The notes beneath the pieces are model-generated. The model had not been told where the DNA came from, did not search any database, and saw nothing but the letters and a program-made list of their open reading frames with translations. A DNA stretch of 64,000 nt, from positions 563,680 through 627,679 of the forward strand of contig BLSF01000018.1 in assembly GCA_012862575.1 (NCBI GenBank), written 5' to 3'. This DNA is from Parietichytrium sp. I65-24A. Lineage: Eukaryota > Sar > Bigyra > Thraustochytrida > Thraustochytriidae. A program made the translations under genes and the position numbers. This document shows positions 52,162-62,557 of this stretch, piece after piece; the first letter of the stretch is position 1, and every line of letters starts with the position of its first letter.

Positions 52162-52944
52162 TTACTTTGCAGTGCGCAGCCACTTGGTGTACAGGCTTGC
52201 AATACCACCCGAGATCCCCACCGCGCAGAGTTTGTATGGCGAGAGGGAGGCATATCCAGTAGCGTAGTTTCCTGCGAGCACAAGATCACTAAGCACTGCC
52301 ACAAGCCAAATCATCTCGCGGCGGTGCTGCTCCTGCAGAGAAGCCTTCTCCTCCTTCTCCTCAGCCTTCTTGATTGCTGTTGACAGAGCCTTTGCCCTGG
52401 TGTATGTCTTGATCAGATCGCAAATTACGTACAGAAACCAAGCACGCACCGAAAGGAGCGACAGCCTGTCACCATTGTAGCTCACAAGTTTTGGCTCAAC
52501 GGTGCTGAGGAGCCACAGGTTCTCCAATGGAGAGTACACCAGCATAGAGATGGTCATGATGCGTCCCAGAATCGCATTCATGGACATGTCAGAAAAGTCC
52601 AGGTGCATGCATGCCTCAAGCATGGCAGGGAATCCCCCAAGACGATTGATGAATCTCGCGTCTGAGAGGCGAGTGTACATCTGAGTCAAAGATTGCGCCA
52701 ATGCAGTTGGCTTGCCCCCATTCGCATCGGTCGAGTACTGGGCAACCAGCAATCCAGAGTACGCGGCTATGCGCAGGAACCCATCCAAGCTCCATCTATA
52801 TCTGCTGTTAGGCTTCAACTTCTCTCTCGATCTCGTATCAATGCGCACGAATATGGCATGCTTTGGCACTTACGTGTTGCTCGCGAGCTTGTTGAACCTG
52901 GACAAAAGCTCCAGCTGCTGTGGGCTCAATCGGAGACCGCTCAT
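52162..52944 (-). CDS. Peroxin 11 family protein, two exons
   Basis: Exons 52874-52944 and 52162-52804 encode 237 residues, the usual PEX11 length. The 69-bp intron has a GTAAGT donor and ends CTAACAG; it splits a codon after two bases, and the joined reading is 'FNKLASNTRYRWSLDGF'. PEX11 proteins shape and divide peroxisomes. Matching features are the N-terminal amphipathic region, 'RLSDARFINRLGGFPAMLEA', and a C-terminal membrane-associated part ('LSDLVLAGNYATGY' ... 'AVGISGGIASLYTKWL'). Without splicing the second exon would start at an ATG inside the intron, giving a poorer N-terminus. Confidence 0.75.
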
Positions 52945-54773
52945 CTTTCTTCACCTGCAAACACCTTTCGCACAAACAAGCCAGACGCTCTGTCAACAAA
53001 CCCCTCTTCCAGCAACATCCCAGCTCCAAACCACCGACTCGGCCGGTCCGACAGCCGTTCTGCACGAGCGAGCAACTTACCTCTCTCAGCCGAGCTCCAA
53101 ACTCCAAACTTCACAACCGCAATCGCAACCCTGACAAGCACGTCGACCGCGACTGAATCTGCGACCGCACAGACTGCAATGCACAGATCAACAACCCACG
53201 CAAGCCAAACACGAGTCACACGGTCGATACGAATTGCCACGAATGCGGGATTGCAGTATTGCAGTCAACCCAAACATTCAACTTCATCCAGCCCAAACAA
53301 AGAAGCAAACTAATTAGAAGCAAACACACAGATTCGCACGACTCATCATCCATCTACCGCCTCTTACCTCCCAGCCGTAGCGGTCGTGCAGGACGAGCAG
53401 CGGAAGAAGCACTACTACTACGGTCTTTCTGCTCTCTTGTGTTTGGGAATCTGTCATTTCTATTCCCCTATTTTCTTTCGTCACAGTCTCACTGAGGGAA
53501 CATTGGAACAACTAAAGCCTAGATAGCTAGCTAAAACAAGTGAGAGGTCTTATGCCAAGCGACATAGGCTACGCGACTCCTAAGAAAGAGCTAGCACTTC
53601 GGGTCTGAGGGGGATGGAGTGCAACTTGGTGATACTCTAGTGGACTATACTATGGTGTAATGGCAGTGGTAGAGGGTTTCGCTAACATGCATTTTCATCT
53701 TTCTTAGGAAATGAACATTCAAAATGCATCCTTTCCTTTCACAGGCAGAACATTCATCAGCATTCATTCATTCATTCATTTCACTCGCTCACTCGCAAGC
53801 GCGCGATCGCGTGCCGGTGTCTCAAGTTTCGCCGCAGATTTGACCGCGAATTCATTCACCGCGTCCAATTCAATTCAGGATCAGAAGGCGTCTAAATTCG
53901 GACTGGTGGACTCAGCTAGCAGCTGCACTAGCAGAGGCTAGAGTACCATGCACGCCACGCACAGATAGATCGACTGGTGGAGAGAGACAAGAAAAATCTC
54001 ATCGTCGACACCGCTTGGAGAGAAAGCTCAGGCGCAGCGAAACAAACAATGTAAACAATGCATTCTTTCTACTGGTCTTCATGCAACTGCCTTGAATGCT
54101 TTTGCTTGATGCATGGAGTTGTGCGCTTTTCGGTCATCGAAGAAAATATCAATCTCGCTCTCAAAGCAGAGTTGACCAAAGGGCGATCTATACAAAGGAT
54201 CGGAAGGAGGGCTCTCCGGACTGTTCGCGATTTTATTCATTTCATTATGAACATGAACAACAAGGACAAGGACAACAACAACGATAACGATAACGATAAC
54301 AAAGACGGGCTTGGCAGGCTGGGCTAGCTAATGCGTTTATTTCATTTTGTTAGCGGCCTTGTGTCGGACCCAACCACACTTGCCACTCCAAAGTGTCGGA
54401 CATGTCGGACTGTGGCTTCGAGCCGGCGGAACGGTGTGCGCTTGAGATGGCGCGCTTGAATGGCAGCGCGCGGCATACGCGAAACATGCCGCGATGGTCC
54501 GCAAGGACACGTGACGTTGGGCGCTGGGATGCGACACCTGGTCATAGCTTCGCGCACAGTCAAATGAAAAATGCGATCATCGGCTGTTGGGCGTAAAACC
54601 ATTGAGATCCTTGGATTCTTTCGACTCGGAGAAATAGCCTTAACGGAAACACGACCCATGCCCCAGTGGTCCGAGTGGGTCTCGAAGAAAAATGGAAAAG
54701 TGAAATCGAAGGGCAAGTGCCAGAGAGATGTGCATGTGTGAGTATACTATGGTTTCATTTCATTCATCAATAA
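52945..54773. other. 1.8-kb spacer
   Basis: No gene accepted. It includes ATTC repeats (53757-53778), CTAGC words (53525, 53910-53940) and an AACGAT array (54277-54300). A more GC-rich part at 54360-54600 has an open minus-strand frame of 124 codons without recognisable features. Confidence 0.4.
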
Positions 54774-55574
54774 TCAAGCAAGGTCTGCGCGCGGGACGTT
54801 GTGCACCGAGCGGCGGCGTCCTCGAAGAGCAACCTTGAGGACCTTTTTCACTTTCGAGCCGATCATCAGAGGCTTAAAGAGCTGGCCGGTGCAGCCGTAC
54901 ATGCGCCATGCACTGAATCTGGTCTCGCAATCTCCGCAGAGAATCGAGCTGGGCCGCGCCTTGTCGCCTAGTTCCGTCACCCGATCAGCAAAGCATTGGT
55001 CGCAGTACCGATGCATGCCGCAAAATACACAGGCCACCGTGTAGAATTTGAAAGCGTTGCAAGAGTTGCAAAAGTTGTAATGTTCAAAGCAAACCTTGCA
55101 GATGTTGGCTGGAAGGCCCTCTTCGCCACACTTGAGCTTCTTGATGCTCTCCCGATCGATACACTGAGCGTATGCCGCGTCGTCGACTCGGCAAGAAGAG
55201 CAGCAAAAGTCATTGCAGTTTGAACAGTTTACGCCCCCCTCCTCATCGAATGAGCTGCACTGCAGGCAACTGTGAAGGCAGGTATGGCACCAACCTGTTT
55301 GGCTGTCGATAGCTAGCGAGTTCAGGCCGCTGCGAGTACACTTTCTGTTTCTACAAGGTGCGTAAGCGAATGAAAGGATGTGTGCCACGCAAGCATCGGG
55401 AAGCTGGCTGAACTGCTGCAACGCGTCTTTGCTCGCCTCCAGCGACGGATCCGTTACTTGAGCGCAGACGCTTTGCTCCTGCGTCGGACCGGAAAGCGCC
55501 AACGCAATCAGCCTCTCCGTAAAGCTTGGCCGCCGCCTTCCATACCGTCGATCGCTCTTTAATGAGGCTTTCAT
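54774..55574 (-). CDS. Cys-rich zinc-binding-type protein with an F-box-like start
   Basis: 266 residues. Near residues 55-75 is 'FSQLPDACVAHILSFAY', which resembles the core of an F-box. The middle (about 80-235) is dense in Cys pairs ('CHTCLHSCLQC', 'CSNCNDFCCSSC', 'CKVCFEHYNFCNSC', 'CVFCGMHRYCDQC', 'CGDCETRF'), a pattern for several structural zinc sites. The C-terminus is basic. Specific function unknown; a role in protein interaction or ubiquitin ligation is only a guess. The open frame continues upstream to a GTG, but ATG 55574 is the first ATG. Confidence 0.6.
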   Translation of the reverse strand: MKASLKSDRRYGRRRPSFTERLIALALSGPTQEQSVCAQVTDPSLEASKDALQQFSQLPDACVAHILSFAYAPCRNRKCTRSGLNSLAIDSQTGWCHTCLHSCLQCSSFDEEGGVNCSNCNDFCCSSCRVDDAAYAQCIDRESIKKLKCGEEGLPANICKVCFEHYNFCNSCNAFKFYTVACVFCGMHRYCDQCFADRVTELGDKARPSSILCGDCETRFSAWRMYGCTGQLFKPLMIGSKVKKVLKVALRGRRRSVHNVPRADLA

Positions 55575-56501
55575 TCCGGCATGCACATCCTCGCCTGTCT
55601 GCTCCCCCACCTTGAAACGAGCGCCCTTCGTCGCACTTCACGCTTGCGTGCTTCCAAGCTCCCCAAACTCACGACCCTAAAAAAATACAGAATTCACAGT
55701 CAGGCAATTTGAAACCAGTTGAACCTGACTGAGCACAACCTGTTGCTCTCGCTTCCCTTTTCGCCCTTTCTTCCCGCTTCTCGGCACTGCCTTTCAAGTC
55801 GACTCGATTGAGCTTGCCAAGCTGCACGTCCCAAAGTTACAAGCTGCAAAGTTGCACAGTTGCACAGTTGCGGGACTGCCAATGCGTCGGGGCCTGAACA
55901 CTGCTTCTTTTGGCCTTCTTGTCCCTCGGTGTCTCCGGAATCATTGAGCAGTCAGTCACTGCAGTCTTGTCAAAATGCTTACCGGTACGTACTTTTTACT
56001 TGGCAGTCAAATCAATCAATTGAAAAAACTGTCCAACCAACAGGCAAACAAGTTTCCGCATCGGCCAGCAGAAGAGACTCTCTTTCTCTCTTTCTTTCTC
56101 TCTGGAGTTGGGAACGCTTCGCAGTACGAGTTCTCACTGTCAATAACAATGAGAACAGAGTACGCTCTCCAAGACGTAGTTTGACAAAGAAGCCTTGTCC
56201 CTTTCTTTTTCTTTTGTTAGTTTGTTGTCGCGTTGACTGTGAAGACGAAACTCCTCTGGTTGGTCTCCATACCTTGTGGCAACTGGGCTCTCACAATATC
56301 TCACAATCGTCGAAACAGAAATACTCTGCTCAGTATTCGGCAACTTGTTTCGCAGCGGCCAATTGTTCATTGACATTGAGTGAGTGAATGAACGTTCATT
56401 GACTGTGAATGTCAAGGCTCGCTGACAGAGTTGTCAATTAGTCAACAGCGAGATTAGTCATTGCAAAAAGTAAATCAAACAATTGCAATCGAAACCGCGC
56501 A

Positions 56502-56533
56502 GGTACCGGTACCAGGTACTGAGTACTCAGTAC
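56502..56533. repeat. Adjacent perfect palindromes of the TACCGGTAC and TACTGAGTAC types
   Basis: A 12-bp palindrome GGTACCGGTACC (56502-56513) is followed two bases later by an 18-bp perfect palindrome GTACTGAGTACTCAGTAC (56516-56533). Both are built from words that recur in other spacers of this window. Confidence 0.9.
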
Positions 56534-56802
56534 TACCTAGCATGATCATCGATTGATCCTCCACTGGCTGGGTATAATGCATACGAGCCGCCTTGTAGTT
56601 TTGTTTGGTTAGTTTTTGGTTTGCTCTTTGGCAGCGCCAATGACGAAGAGTCAGTCAAAAGTCTAACCAGTCGCTCGATTGGTGATGGCAGCGGTGAGAT
56701 GGGATGATGCGAATGCAGCACGCGTGTAGCGAGAAGAAGGAAGCAGGTAAAGGACGCGCGGTAGTACAGTAGGCTTTTCTTCGGACGTTAGCTGGCTGGC
56801 TG

Positions 56803-56838
56803 TCATGCCATGTCATGCCATGTCATGCCAGTCATGCC
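56803..56838. repeat. TCATGCCATG tandem repeat
   Basis: About four imperfect tandem copies of a 10-bp unit in intergenic DNA. Confidence 0.8.
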
Positions 56839-57449
56839 GACTCGGAGCGATCACTTCCGAGCACTCCGCCAGCGCCGCAATGCTAACTAACGGTCACCTC
56901 AGGTACTCCACCAAGAAGCTACTAGCTAGCCTCCTGCTTCCGCCCTTTTGCAATCGAGCATGAGGCTAACGCAAGTACAACTTGGACAGCAGCTGCGCAA
57001 GACTAAGCTTAAAGTTTTAACTTGTTGGTTGATTGACAATTAGATTGTTCGAATGCGTCATCCGTCATCCGTCATCGCGCTCCGAGATTCCGAGATTTAG
57101 TGCAAGTGGTTTGGTGCGCAGAAATCAGGGGTTGCGAGGCCCGCGTTTGTGGCACAAGCCACGAAAGTAGTCTGCATTCGGTCGAGTTTCAAGTTGTGCT
57201 ACGAATGGACGGATAGACTTGACTAGACACAGGACGCTCGACGCGGAGGAGGCTGGTGGGCTCTGCGCGAGAGAAAATGAATCTTGATTGAAATGGAGCT
57301 CACAGGACGCGCAGGTTGACTCGAGAGGGAGGAGGGAGAGGAGAAAAAGCAAAACATGGAAAGCTTGGCAGGAAAGTGCAGCGAATTTTCATACTTGGCA
57401 GTGTATTTTACTGTTTTGTTGTTTTCAGGCAGTGGGGCAGGGCAGTGAG

Positions 57450-58448
57450 TTAAACGTTGAGCCAGTTGCGAGGGTTCTTCAGGACGTCCAACGTCTTGGC
57501 CTCCTCGCTGTTCTCTGGCACGGCGTGGCAGTACTCCCATCGCGCCGTGAGCGGGAGGCTCATCAAAATACTCTCCACGCGGCTGTTTTTGGGCATGTTT
57601 AGCCCGAACTTGGTCCCGCGGTCGTACATCAAGTTGAACTCAACGTACCTCCCGCGGCGGACCTGCTGCCACTCCTTTTGCTCGGGCGTGAAAGAGAGGT
57701 CTTTCCTGCGCTTGATGATCTCGCAATAAGTTGGTGCAAAGGTGGCTAAACAGTCAGTGCAAAACTGGGCAATCGCGGCTCTTACGGAAAGGGTGCTTGG
57801 CGAGTTTGTTGGTCGCTCGCAGAGGTCGTCGAAGAAAATGCCACCGATTCCGCGGCCTTCTTCGCGGTGCTTGATGTAAAAGTACTCGTCGCACCACTTC
57901 TTGAAGCGCGCGTAGTAAGATGCGTCATTCTTGTCACATGCCTGTTTCAGTGCGGTGTGGAATTCGATAGCATCTTCCTCAAAAACGTAGCTTGGAGTCA
58001 GGTCCGCGCCGCCTCCAAACCACCAGCACTCGTTTCCGAGCTCATCCATCACCGAAAAGTACCTGTAGTTCAAGTGCACAGTAGGAGCCATGGGATTCTT
58101 GGGATGCATCACCAAGCTGAGCCCGTTTGCGTAAAACGTCTGCTTGGAACCAACGATCTTATCCAGACGGCCCATTGCGCGCATGGCCTTGATGGCCTCG
58201 GGGGCAAGATCCCCGTGCACCACGGACACGTTCACGCCAGCTTTTTCAAACACGTTTCCATCTTGCAGCACTCTCGACCTTCCCCCGCCGTTATTGTTCT
58301 CCCTTTCCCACTTGTCTTCCTTGAACTCGACGCCGTCCACGGCCGAGACCGCTCTGCAAATCTCGTCCTGCATGCGGAAGAGCATGTCGCGAAAATGAGC
58401 CTTCACATCCGACACTTCGCGCTCGGGCATCTCGTCTTGGGCTCCCAT
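57450..58448 (-). CDS. Oxygen-dependent coproporphyrinogen III oxidase
   Basis: 332 residues. It oxidatively decarboxylates coproporphyrinogen III to protoporphyrinogen IX in haem synthesis. Family blocks are complete: 'VHLNYRYFSVMDE', 'WWFGGGADLTPSYV', 'GIGGIFFDDL', 'RRGRYVEFNLMYDRGTKFGL' and 'ESILMSLPLTARWEY'. The protein begins directly with the catalytic domain; no plastid transit or mitochondrial targeting sequence is visible from this ATG, suggesting a cytosolic enzyme as in fungi. The frame does stay open upstream without an ATG for some codons, so a missed upstream exon is possible. It diverges from PRMT3. Confidence 0.94.
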   Translation of the reverse strand: MGAQDEMPEREVSDVKAHFRDMLFRMQDEICRAVSAVDGVEFKEDKWERENNNGGGRSRVLQDGNVFEKAGVNVSVVHGDLAPEAIKAMRAMGRLDKIVGSKQTFYANGLSLVMHPKNPMAPTVHLNYRYFSVMDELGNECWWFGGGADLTPSYVFEEDAIEFHTALKQACDKNDASYYARFKKWCDEYFYIKHREEGRGIGGIFFDDLCERPTNSPSTLSVRAAIAQFCTDCLATFAPTYCEIIKRRKDLSFTPEQKEWQQVRRGRYVEFNLMYDRGTKFGLNMPKNSRVESILMSLPLTARWEYCHAVPENSEEAKTLDVLKNPRNWLNV

Positions 58449-59930
58449 CGTGGCTGGTTCTCTAGCTCTGAATGTCGCGCCAAGTAGCCTTCCTTGGGTA
58501 CAGTCTTCCTTCCACGTCGCGCTGGAATGGCAATGGGTGAGCGAGTGAGTGAACGTTTGGGGTCTGCAGCGCTACTGGCAAGAGCACGACTTTCAACCTC
58601 TAAACTATGAAGGATTGCAGACGCAAGCTCGGCCGCTTTAAAAGCACTATAGTTCTGACAATGCAAAATCTTCTCGATTCGACATTCATTCACAAATAAG
58701 TTCTACAGTTTCTCAACACACACTCTTTCCCAAAGTCCATCGTTGAGTAACATTTCAATCAATCAATCAGAACAGCAATCAGACGCAGCAAGTTTTCATC
58801 TTGATGCATTCGGGCCACACTTTAAACTGCTGCATTCTAAAAGAAGGAAGAGCTGAATGCTAAACGCTGGCAACTCGCTCAACTTCGAAGCTGTTGTTGT
58901 CTTGTTCATGTTCCAAGTTGCTCGTCCATCGATAAAAAATAGATAAATACATCATTTCGAAACAAACATTCGCAAGTTGAGAAAATCGTTTCTTCTTATT
59001 CTTACAGTTCTTACGACAGATGACAAGTGATGAGATAAAGCGTCGTAGCTTAACGCTTCACAGTCAATCAAATTCACAGTCAATCAAACTCATTACGTTA
59101 GTTGTCAGAATTCAGAAATTCAGAATTCAGAAACGTTCTGTCTCACATGTGGGATTGCATTCATTTTCAAGCACGCCACCCCTCTTCCTAGTGTAATTCA
59201 CTATCGCTTACTTATGCCCGACCTGTCCTCGAGGACATTTACTCTAAAGGCCATATCCGGCGCCACCTCTAGCACTCATCCACCGGAACGCTAACCCCCA
59301 TCGAGAAATATTCCCCACTCGCAAGCCTGTCTCGCTCACGTCTCTGTGACGCATTTTCCTTGCTCACAAACATTTCAAATCGCCATTTCCACATCACCAA
59401 GACCCCTTCGCGACGCCAACCGCGCTCAGATCACCCCATTCCTATGCCATTGTCTAAACATGGCTAAACAGTCAGTAATGCCAAACGGGGTCTTATCGAA
59501 AGTGGTATGCGGACGGATAGGAGCCCCTTCGTAGCTCTCCCATCCATTCATCAAAGTCATCAACGTGTGGAATTTGGAAAAGTATCTGACAGTCAATACA
59601 GTGTCAATACAGTCAATCATCAATAAATCATAATCAATCTCAACCAAAACAAACAAGCAATGAGATAATGAGATACCGTAATGAAGATAATGAGATAATG
59701 AGATAAGCTTTTTAAGTGGGTGAATGATAGTGAATGAGTGAATGAGTGAGTATGAGTGAGTGATTGACAGTGAGTGTTCACAGTGAAAAGAGAAAAGAGT
59801 GAAAGAGTAAATGAGTGATTGGCAAGTTTGAGAACGCGTTTCGCGAAGAGGTTGCGAAGCAATTGGAGCGTCTTCAAAGAGCGCCGGGACAGTGGGCAGT
59901 GAGCAATTGGAGAAGCAGAAGAAGAAGAAG
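58449..59930. promoter_or_regulatory. Divergent spacer between CPOX and PRMT3 genes
   Basis: 1.5 kb, presumably including both promoters. It contains TTCACAGTCAATCA in two copies (59078-59105), AGAATTCAGAA words (59107-59135), a GATAATGA array (59665-59708) and GAGTGA repeats (59730-59765). No gene was seen. Confidence 0.4.
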
Positions 59931-61454
59931 ATGGATGCGGACGGTCGCAAAGTGGAGGCGGAGGACGAAGAGCAGGAGTTGCTGGCCTCTGACCGCGAAG
60001 ATGAGGACTGGTCGGACCAGGATGAGGAGTGCAAGGACCTGTTTGGAGATGGAAAGTTTACCAGCGCGAAAGCGTGCATCGACCACGTCAAGTCTGCGTA
60101 CGGGCTGGACCTCGGGCGAGAGGTCAAGGTGAAGGATGAGTACGAGTGGATTCGGCTTATTAATTTCTGCAGGCAGGGAATGGCAGCTGGCATTGAGGTT
60201 TCTGCGCTGATTAGTGGCGTGCGGAGCAGAGCGTTCATGGATGACGAGAGGTACCTCAAGCCTCTGGATACTGAAGACCCGCTTCTGTTCTCCTTTGAGG
60301 AGTGCGTCACTTTGGAGACGGAGGCAGATGATGGCGGGCTTTCCCCGGAGGAGCGCATTCTGATCCTCGAAGAAGACCTTCGCCGTTGCCGCGCCAAGAT
60401 TCAGGAGCTCCTGGAGGACAGCGACTCCGAGTCAGACGAGGCGAGTGGCGACGAGTTGGAGAAGACGAGTGGCAGACGTGGAATGAACGCAAGGATCAAG
60501 AAGGGAAAGAAACACTTTGACGATAGCTATTACTTTGACTCTTATGGCCATTTGGACATTCACGAAGAGATGCTTCGTGACAAACCTCGCACCGAGTCTT
60601 ACCGCGACGCTTTGCAAACTGTCCTTGCTTCGCGGCAAGGCGCATCTGTTGTAGACGTCGGCTGTGGAACTGGAATATTATGCCTCTTTGCTGCACGAAG
60701 CGGGGCCAAGTCTGTCGTAGGTGTAGAGGCGTCCAAAATAGGCGAACTGGCTGAACAGATCATTCGCCGAAACAACTTTGCGGACACCATTCGAGTTGAG
60801 AGAGCCAAAGTGGAGACTTTGGAGCTCTCCGACAAGGTTGATGTCATTGTCTCCGAGTGGATGGGTTATGGCTTGCTCTTTGAATCCATGCTCGATTCTG
60901 TTCTCGTCGCCAGGGATCGTTTTCTCAAGCCCGACGGTATTTTAGTGCCTTGCAGAGCATCCATCTTCATTCAAGGCCAGGATGACACTTCTCGCGAGCT
61001 TTTTTGGAAAGACGTGTACGGTTTCGATTTCTCTGATGTCGTGCAAAAGCTTCAACGCAATGACGCCATCGTTGAAGTTGTAACGCCATCTACCATCTCC
61101 ACCGATCGTCTTGTCGTTGCAGATATTGATATCGCTAAAGTAACCAAGGAGGAGCTGGACTTTGATGGAGAGGCAACTCTGACTGCAGCAAGGAATTCAA
61201 CCTTGACTGGCATTGTGATATCGTTTGACTGCTTGATGGCAGAGGAATCCGGGCTCGTGTTAAGCACAGCGGTCGAAACCACCAGCACACATTGGGCTCA
61301 GACAATTCTTCCACTGCCAAAACCTCTTAATCTTTCCGAAGGAGACAAGATTCCTGTTAAAATGTCCTACCGAAGGAACGAAGAAAACCCTCGCGAGATT
61401 GATATCACCTTGGCTGTCGCGGGGAGCCAACCAATTTTGTATAGTCTCAAGTAA
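59931..61454 (+). CDS. PRMT3, protein arginine N-methyltransferase
   Basis: 507 residues with PRMT3 layout: acidic N-terminus, a C2H2-finger-like region (about 25-60), a linker coiled coil, then the methyltransferase. 'YYFDSYGHLDIHEEMLRDK' opens the catalytic core; motif I is 'VVDVGCGTGILCLFAARSG'; the double-E loop is 'SEWMGYGLLFESMLDSVL'; the THW loop is 'THWAQTI'. It transfers methyl groups from S-adenosylmethionine to arginines; the known PRMT3 substrate is ribosomal protein uS5. In the finger region only one Cys and one His of the four usual ligands are in place ('ECKDLF' and 'DHVKSAY'), so zinc binding there may be lost. Confidence 0.92.
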   Translation: MDADGRKVEAEDEEQELLASDREDEDWSDQDEECKDLFGDGKFTSAKACIDHVKSAYGLDLGREVKVKDEYEWIRLINFCRQGMAAGIEVSALISGVRSRAFMDDERYLKPLDTEDPLLFSFEECVTLETEADDGGLSPEERILILEEDLRRCRAKIQELLEDSDSESDEASGDELEKTSGRRGMNARIKKGKKHFDDSYYFDSYGHLDIHEEMLRDKPRTESYRDALQTVLASRQGASVVDVGCGTGILCLFAARSGAKSVVGVEASKIGELAEQIIRRNNFADTIRVERAKVETLELSDKVDVIVSEWMGYGLLFESMLDSVLVARDRFLKPDGILVPCRASIFIQGQDDTSRELFWKDVYGFDFSDVVQKLQRNDAIVEVVTPSTISTDRLVVADIDIAKVTKEELDFDGEATLTAARNSTLTGIVISFDCLMAEESGLVLSTAVETTSTHWAQTILPLPKPLNLSEGDKIPVKMSYRRNEENPREIDITLAVAGSQPILYSLK

Positions 61455-61831
61455 ACCTGATGTTGCCCCTGTTCAGCACACTTCTGAAGTTCCGGTCCCA
61501 ACAAACTGTTAAACCACGCAACTGACTACAACCTGCAATGGATGTACGCTTCAAGGGGCACGTTGTTCGATACGAACGAGGCCAAAGACGCTCAATGGGT
61601 CCATGATACACTATTCGGTTTCAATTTTGAATTCTCAAAAGCCCTGGCGCGCTTTGCACGTAGAGTCGCATAGCTCGCGCTGGTTCACATCCGTCTCTGA
61701 AAATAGACTCTATTGTTGATTCTCGCAAGGATAGCAACACGGCGAACAGAAAAGAGTACAAAAAAAATTACATACAGCAGGCATTTGATCATGTATTTGC
61801 ATCTTTCTACCTTGTGTTCGTCAGAAATCAT
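61455..61831. other. Tail-to-tail spacer
   Basis: Between the convergent PRMT3 and TEX47-like genes. Nothing recognised. Confidence 0.4.
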
Positions 61832-62557
61832 TCAGAATGGAAGATCGTCCGCAAGATTCTGCATTGGCCAAACATCATCTGATATTGAGGTTGTTGTGAT
61901 TGGAACACCATAAATTTCGTGAAATTCATCCAGCGACATAATAGAGGGCTCCTCGGCAATTGCCAAGAGCTTCTCGTTCGACAAGAATAAGTTAGGGTAC
62001 TTGGCCTTGATATCATCCAGCTTGGTCTTTGGTGAGGCTTGCAATTTCTTCCCGATCTGGATACAGCTGGAATTCAGATCGCATAACACACCAACGGCCC
62101 CTCCCTCGGGTATGAGCAAGCCGCTCTCCTTTGGCACATTCACCGACGCCTCGTAAAAGCCTGGAAATACTCTGCTCGGGACATCATCTGTGTATGAGCA
62201 CACGCGCACCGAAGTGAACGCCGAACTTTTCGCCACCAAGTCTTCCCGGAATTCAAGCAACAGCTGGACCAAACTTTTTGAAGGGCATTCCAGCATCAGT
62301 AAGGCGCTCTGTCGATGAAAGAGGCAAAGTCCAGTGGCAACCCCTTGCGCGACACGCTTCGTCACCTCCAGCGCATACTTCTTTGCGGTATCCGCATTCT
62401 GCGCGGTGACCACCAGACTGCACCGCGCCACAACCACAGGGTTTCTCTCGCGGACTACATCAAAGAGACTCTCTGGCAGCTTGAGCGGCTTCACCACCGT
62501 TGGCTTGCCGTCAGCGTCCTCCGCTGCTTTGGCCTTTCGCGCTGCAGCTTTGCTCAT
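61832..62557 (-). CDS. TEX47/BLUF-like protein
   Basis: 241 residues. After a basic N-terminus, a ferredoxin-like alpha/beta segment reads like the BLUF-related TEX47 family: 'ATGLCLFHRQSALLMLECPS', then 'VRVCSYTDDVPSRVFPGFY' (TEX47 has a 'V..IPTRLF..W' block), and a C-terminal 'MSLDEFHEIYGVPI' followed by 'DDVWP', which corresponds to the 'EF...Y.RPIHV..DS..VWP' end of TEX47. TEX47 is testis-associated in animals; its role is unknown and flavin binding is not established. ATG 62557 is the first ATG; the frame extends upstream via TTG only. Confidence 0.62.
   Translation of the reverse strand: MSKAAARKAKAAEDADGKPTVVKPLKLPESLFDVVRERNPVVVARCSLVVTAQNADTAKKYALEVTKRVAQGVATGLCLFHRQSALLMLECPSKSLVQLLLEFREDLVAKSSAFTSVRVCSYTDDVPSRVFPGFYEASVNVPKESGLLIPEGGAVGVLCDLNSSCIQIGKKLQASPKTKLDDIKAKYPNLFLSNEKLLAIAEEPSIMSLDEFHEIYGVPITTTSISDDVWPMQNLADDLPF

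Larger units (their letters stand above)
55575..57449. other. 1.9-kb spacer
   Basis: No gene accepted. It holds adjacent perfect palindromes at 56502-56533, a TCATGCCATG repeat at about 56803-56838, and a GTCATCC repeat at about 57057-57076. Confidence 0.45.

Noticed and set aside
52693-53313. 206-codon plus-strand ORF
   Set aside because: Antisense to the first part of the PEX11 gene and continuing into spacer; no domain.
59426-60397. 323-codon minus-strand ORF
   Set aside because: Mostly antisense to the clear PRMT3 coding sequence, with the Ser/Arg-rich make-up typical of a shadow frame.
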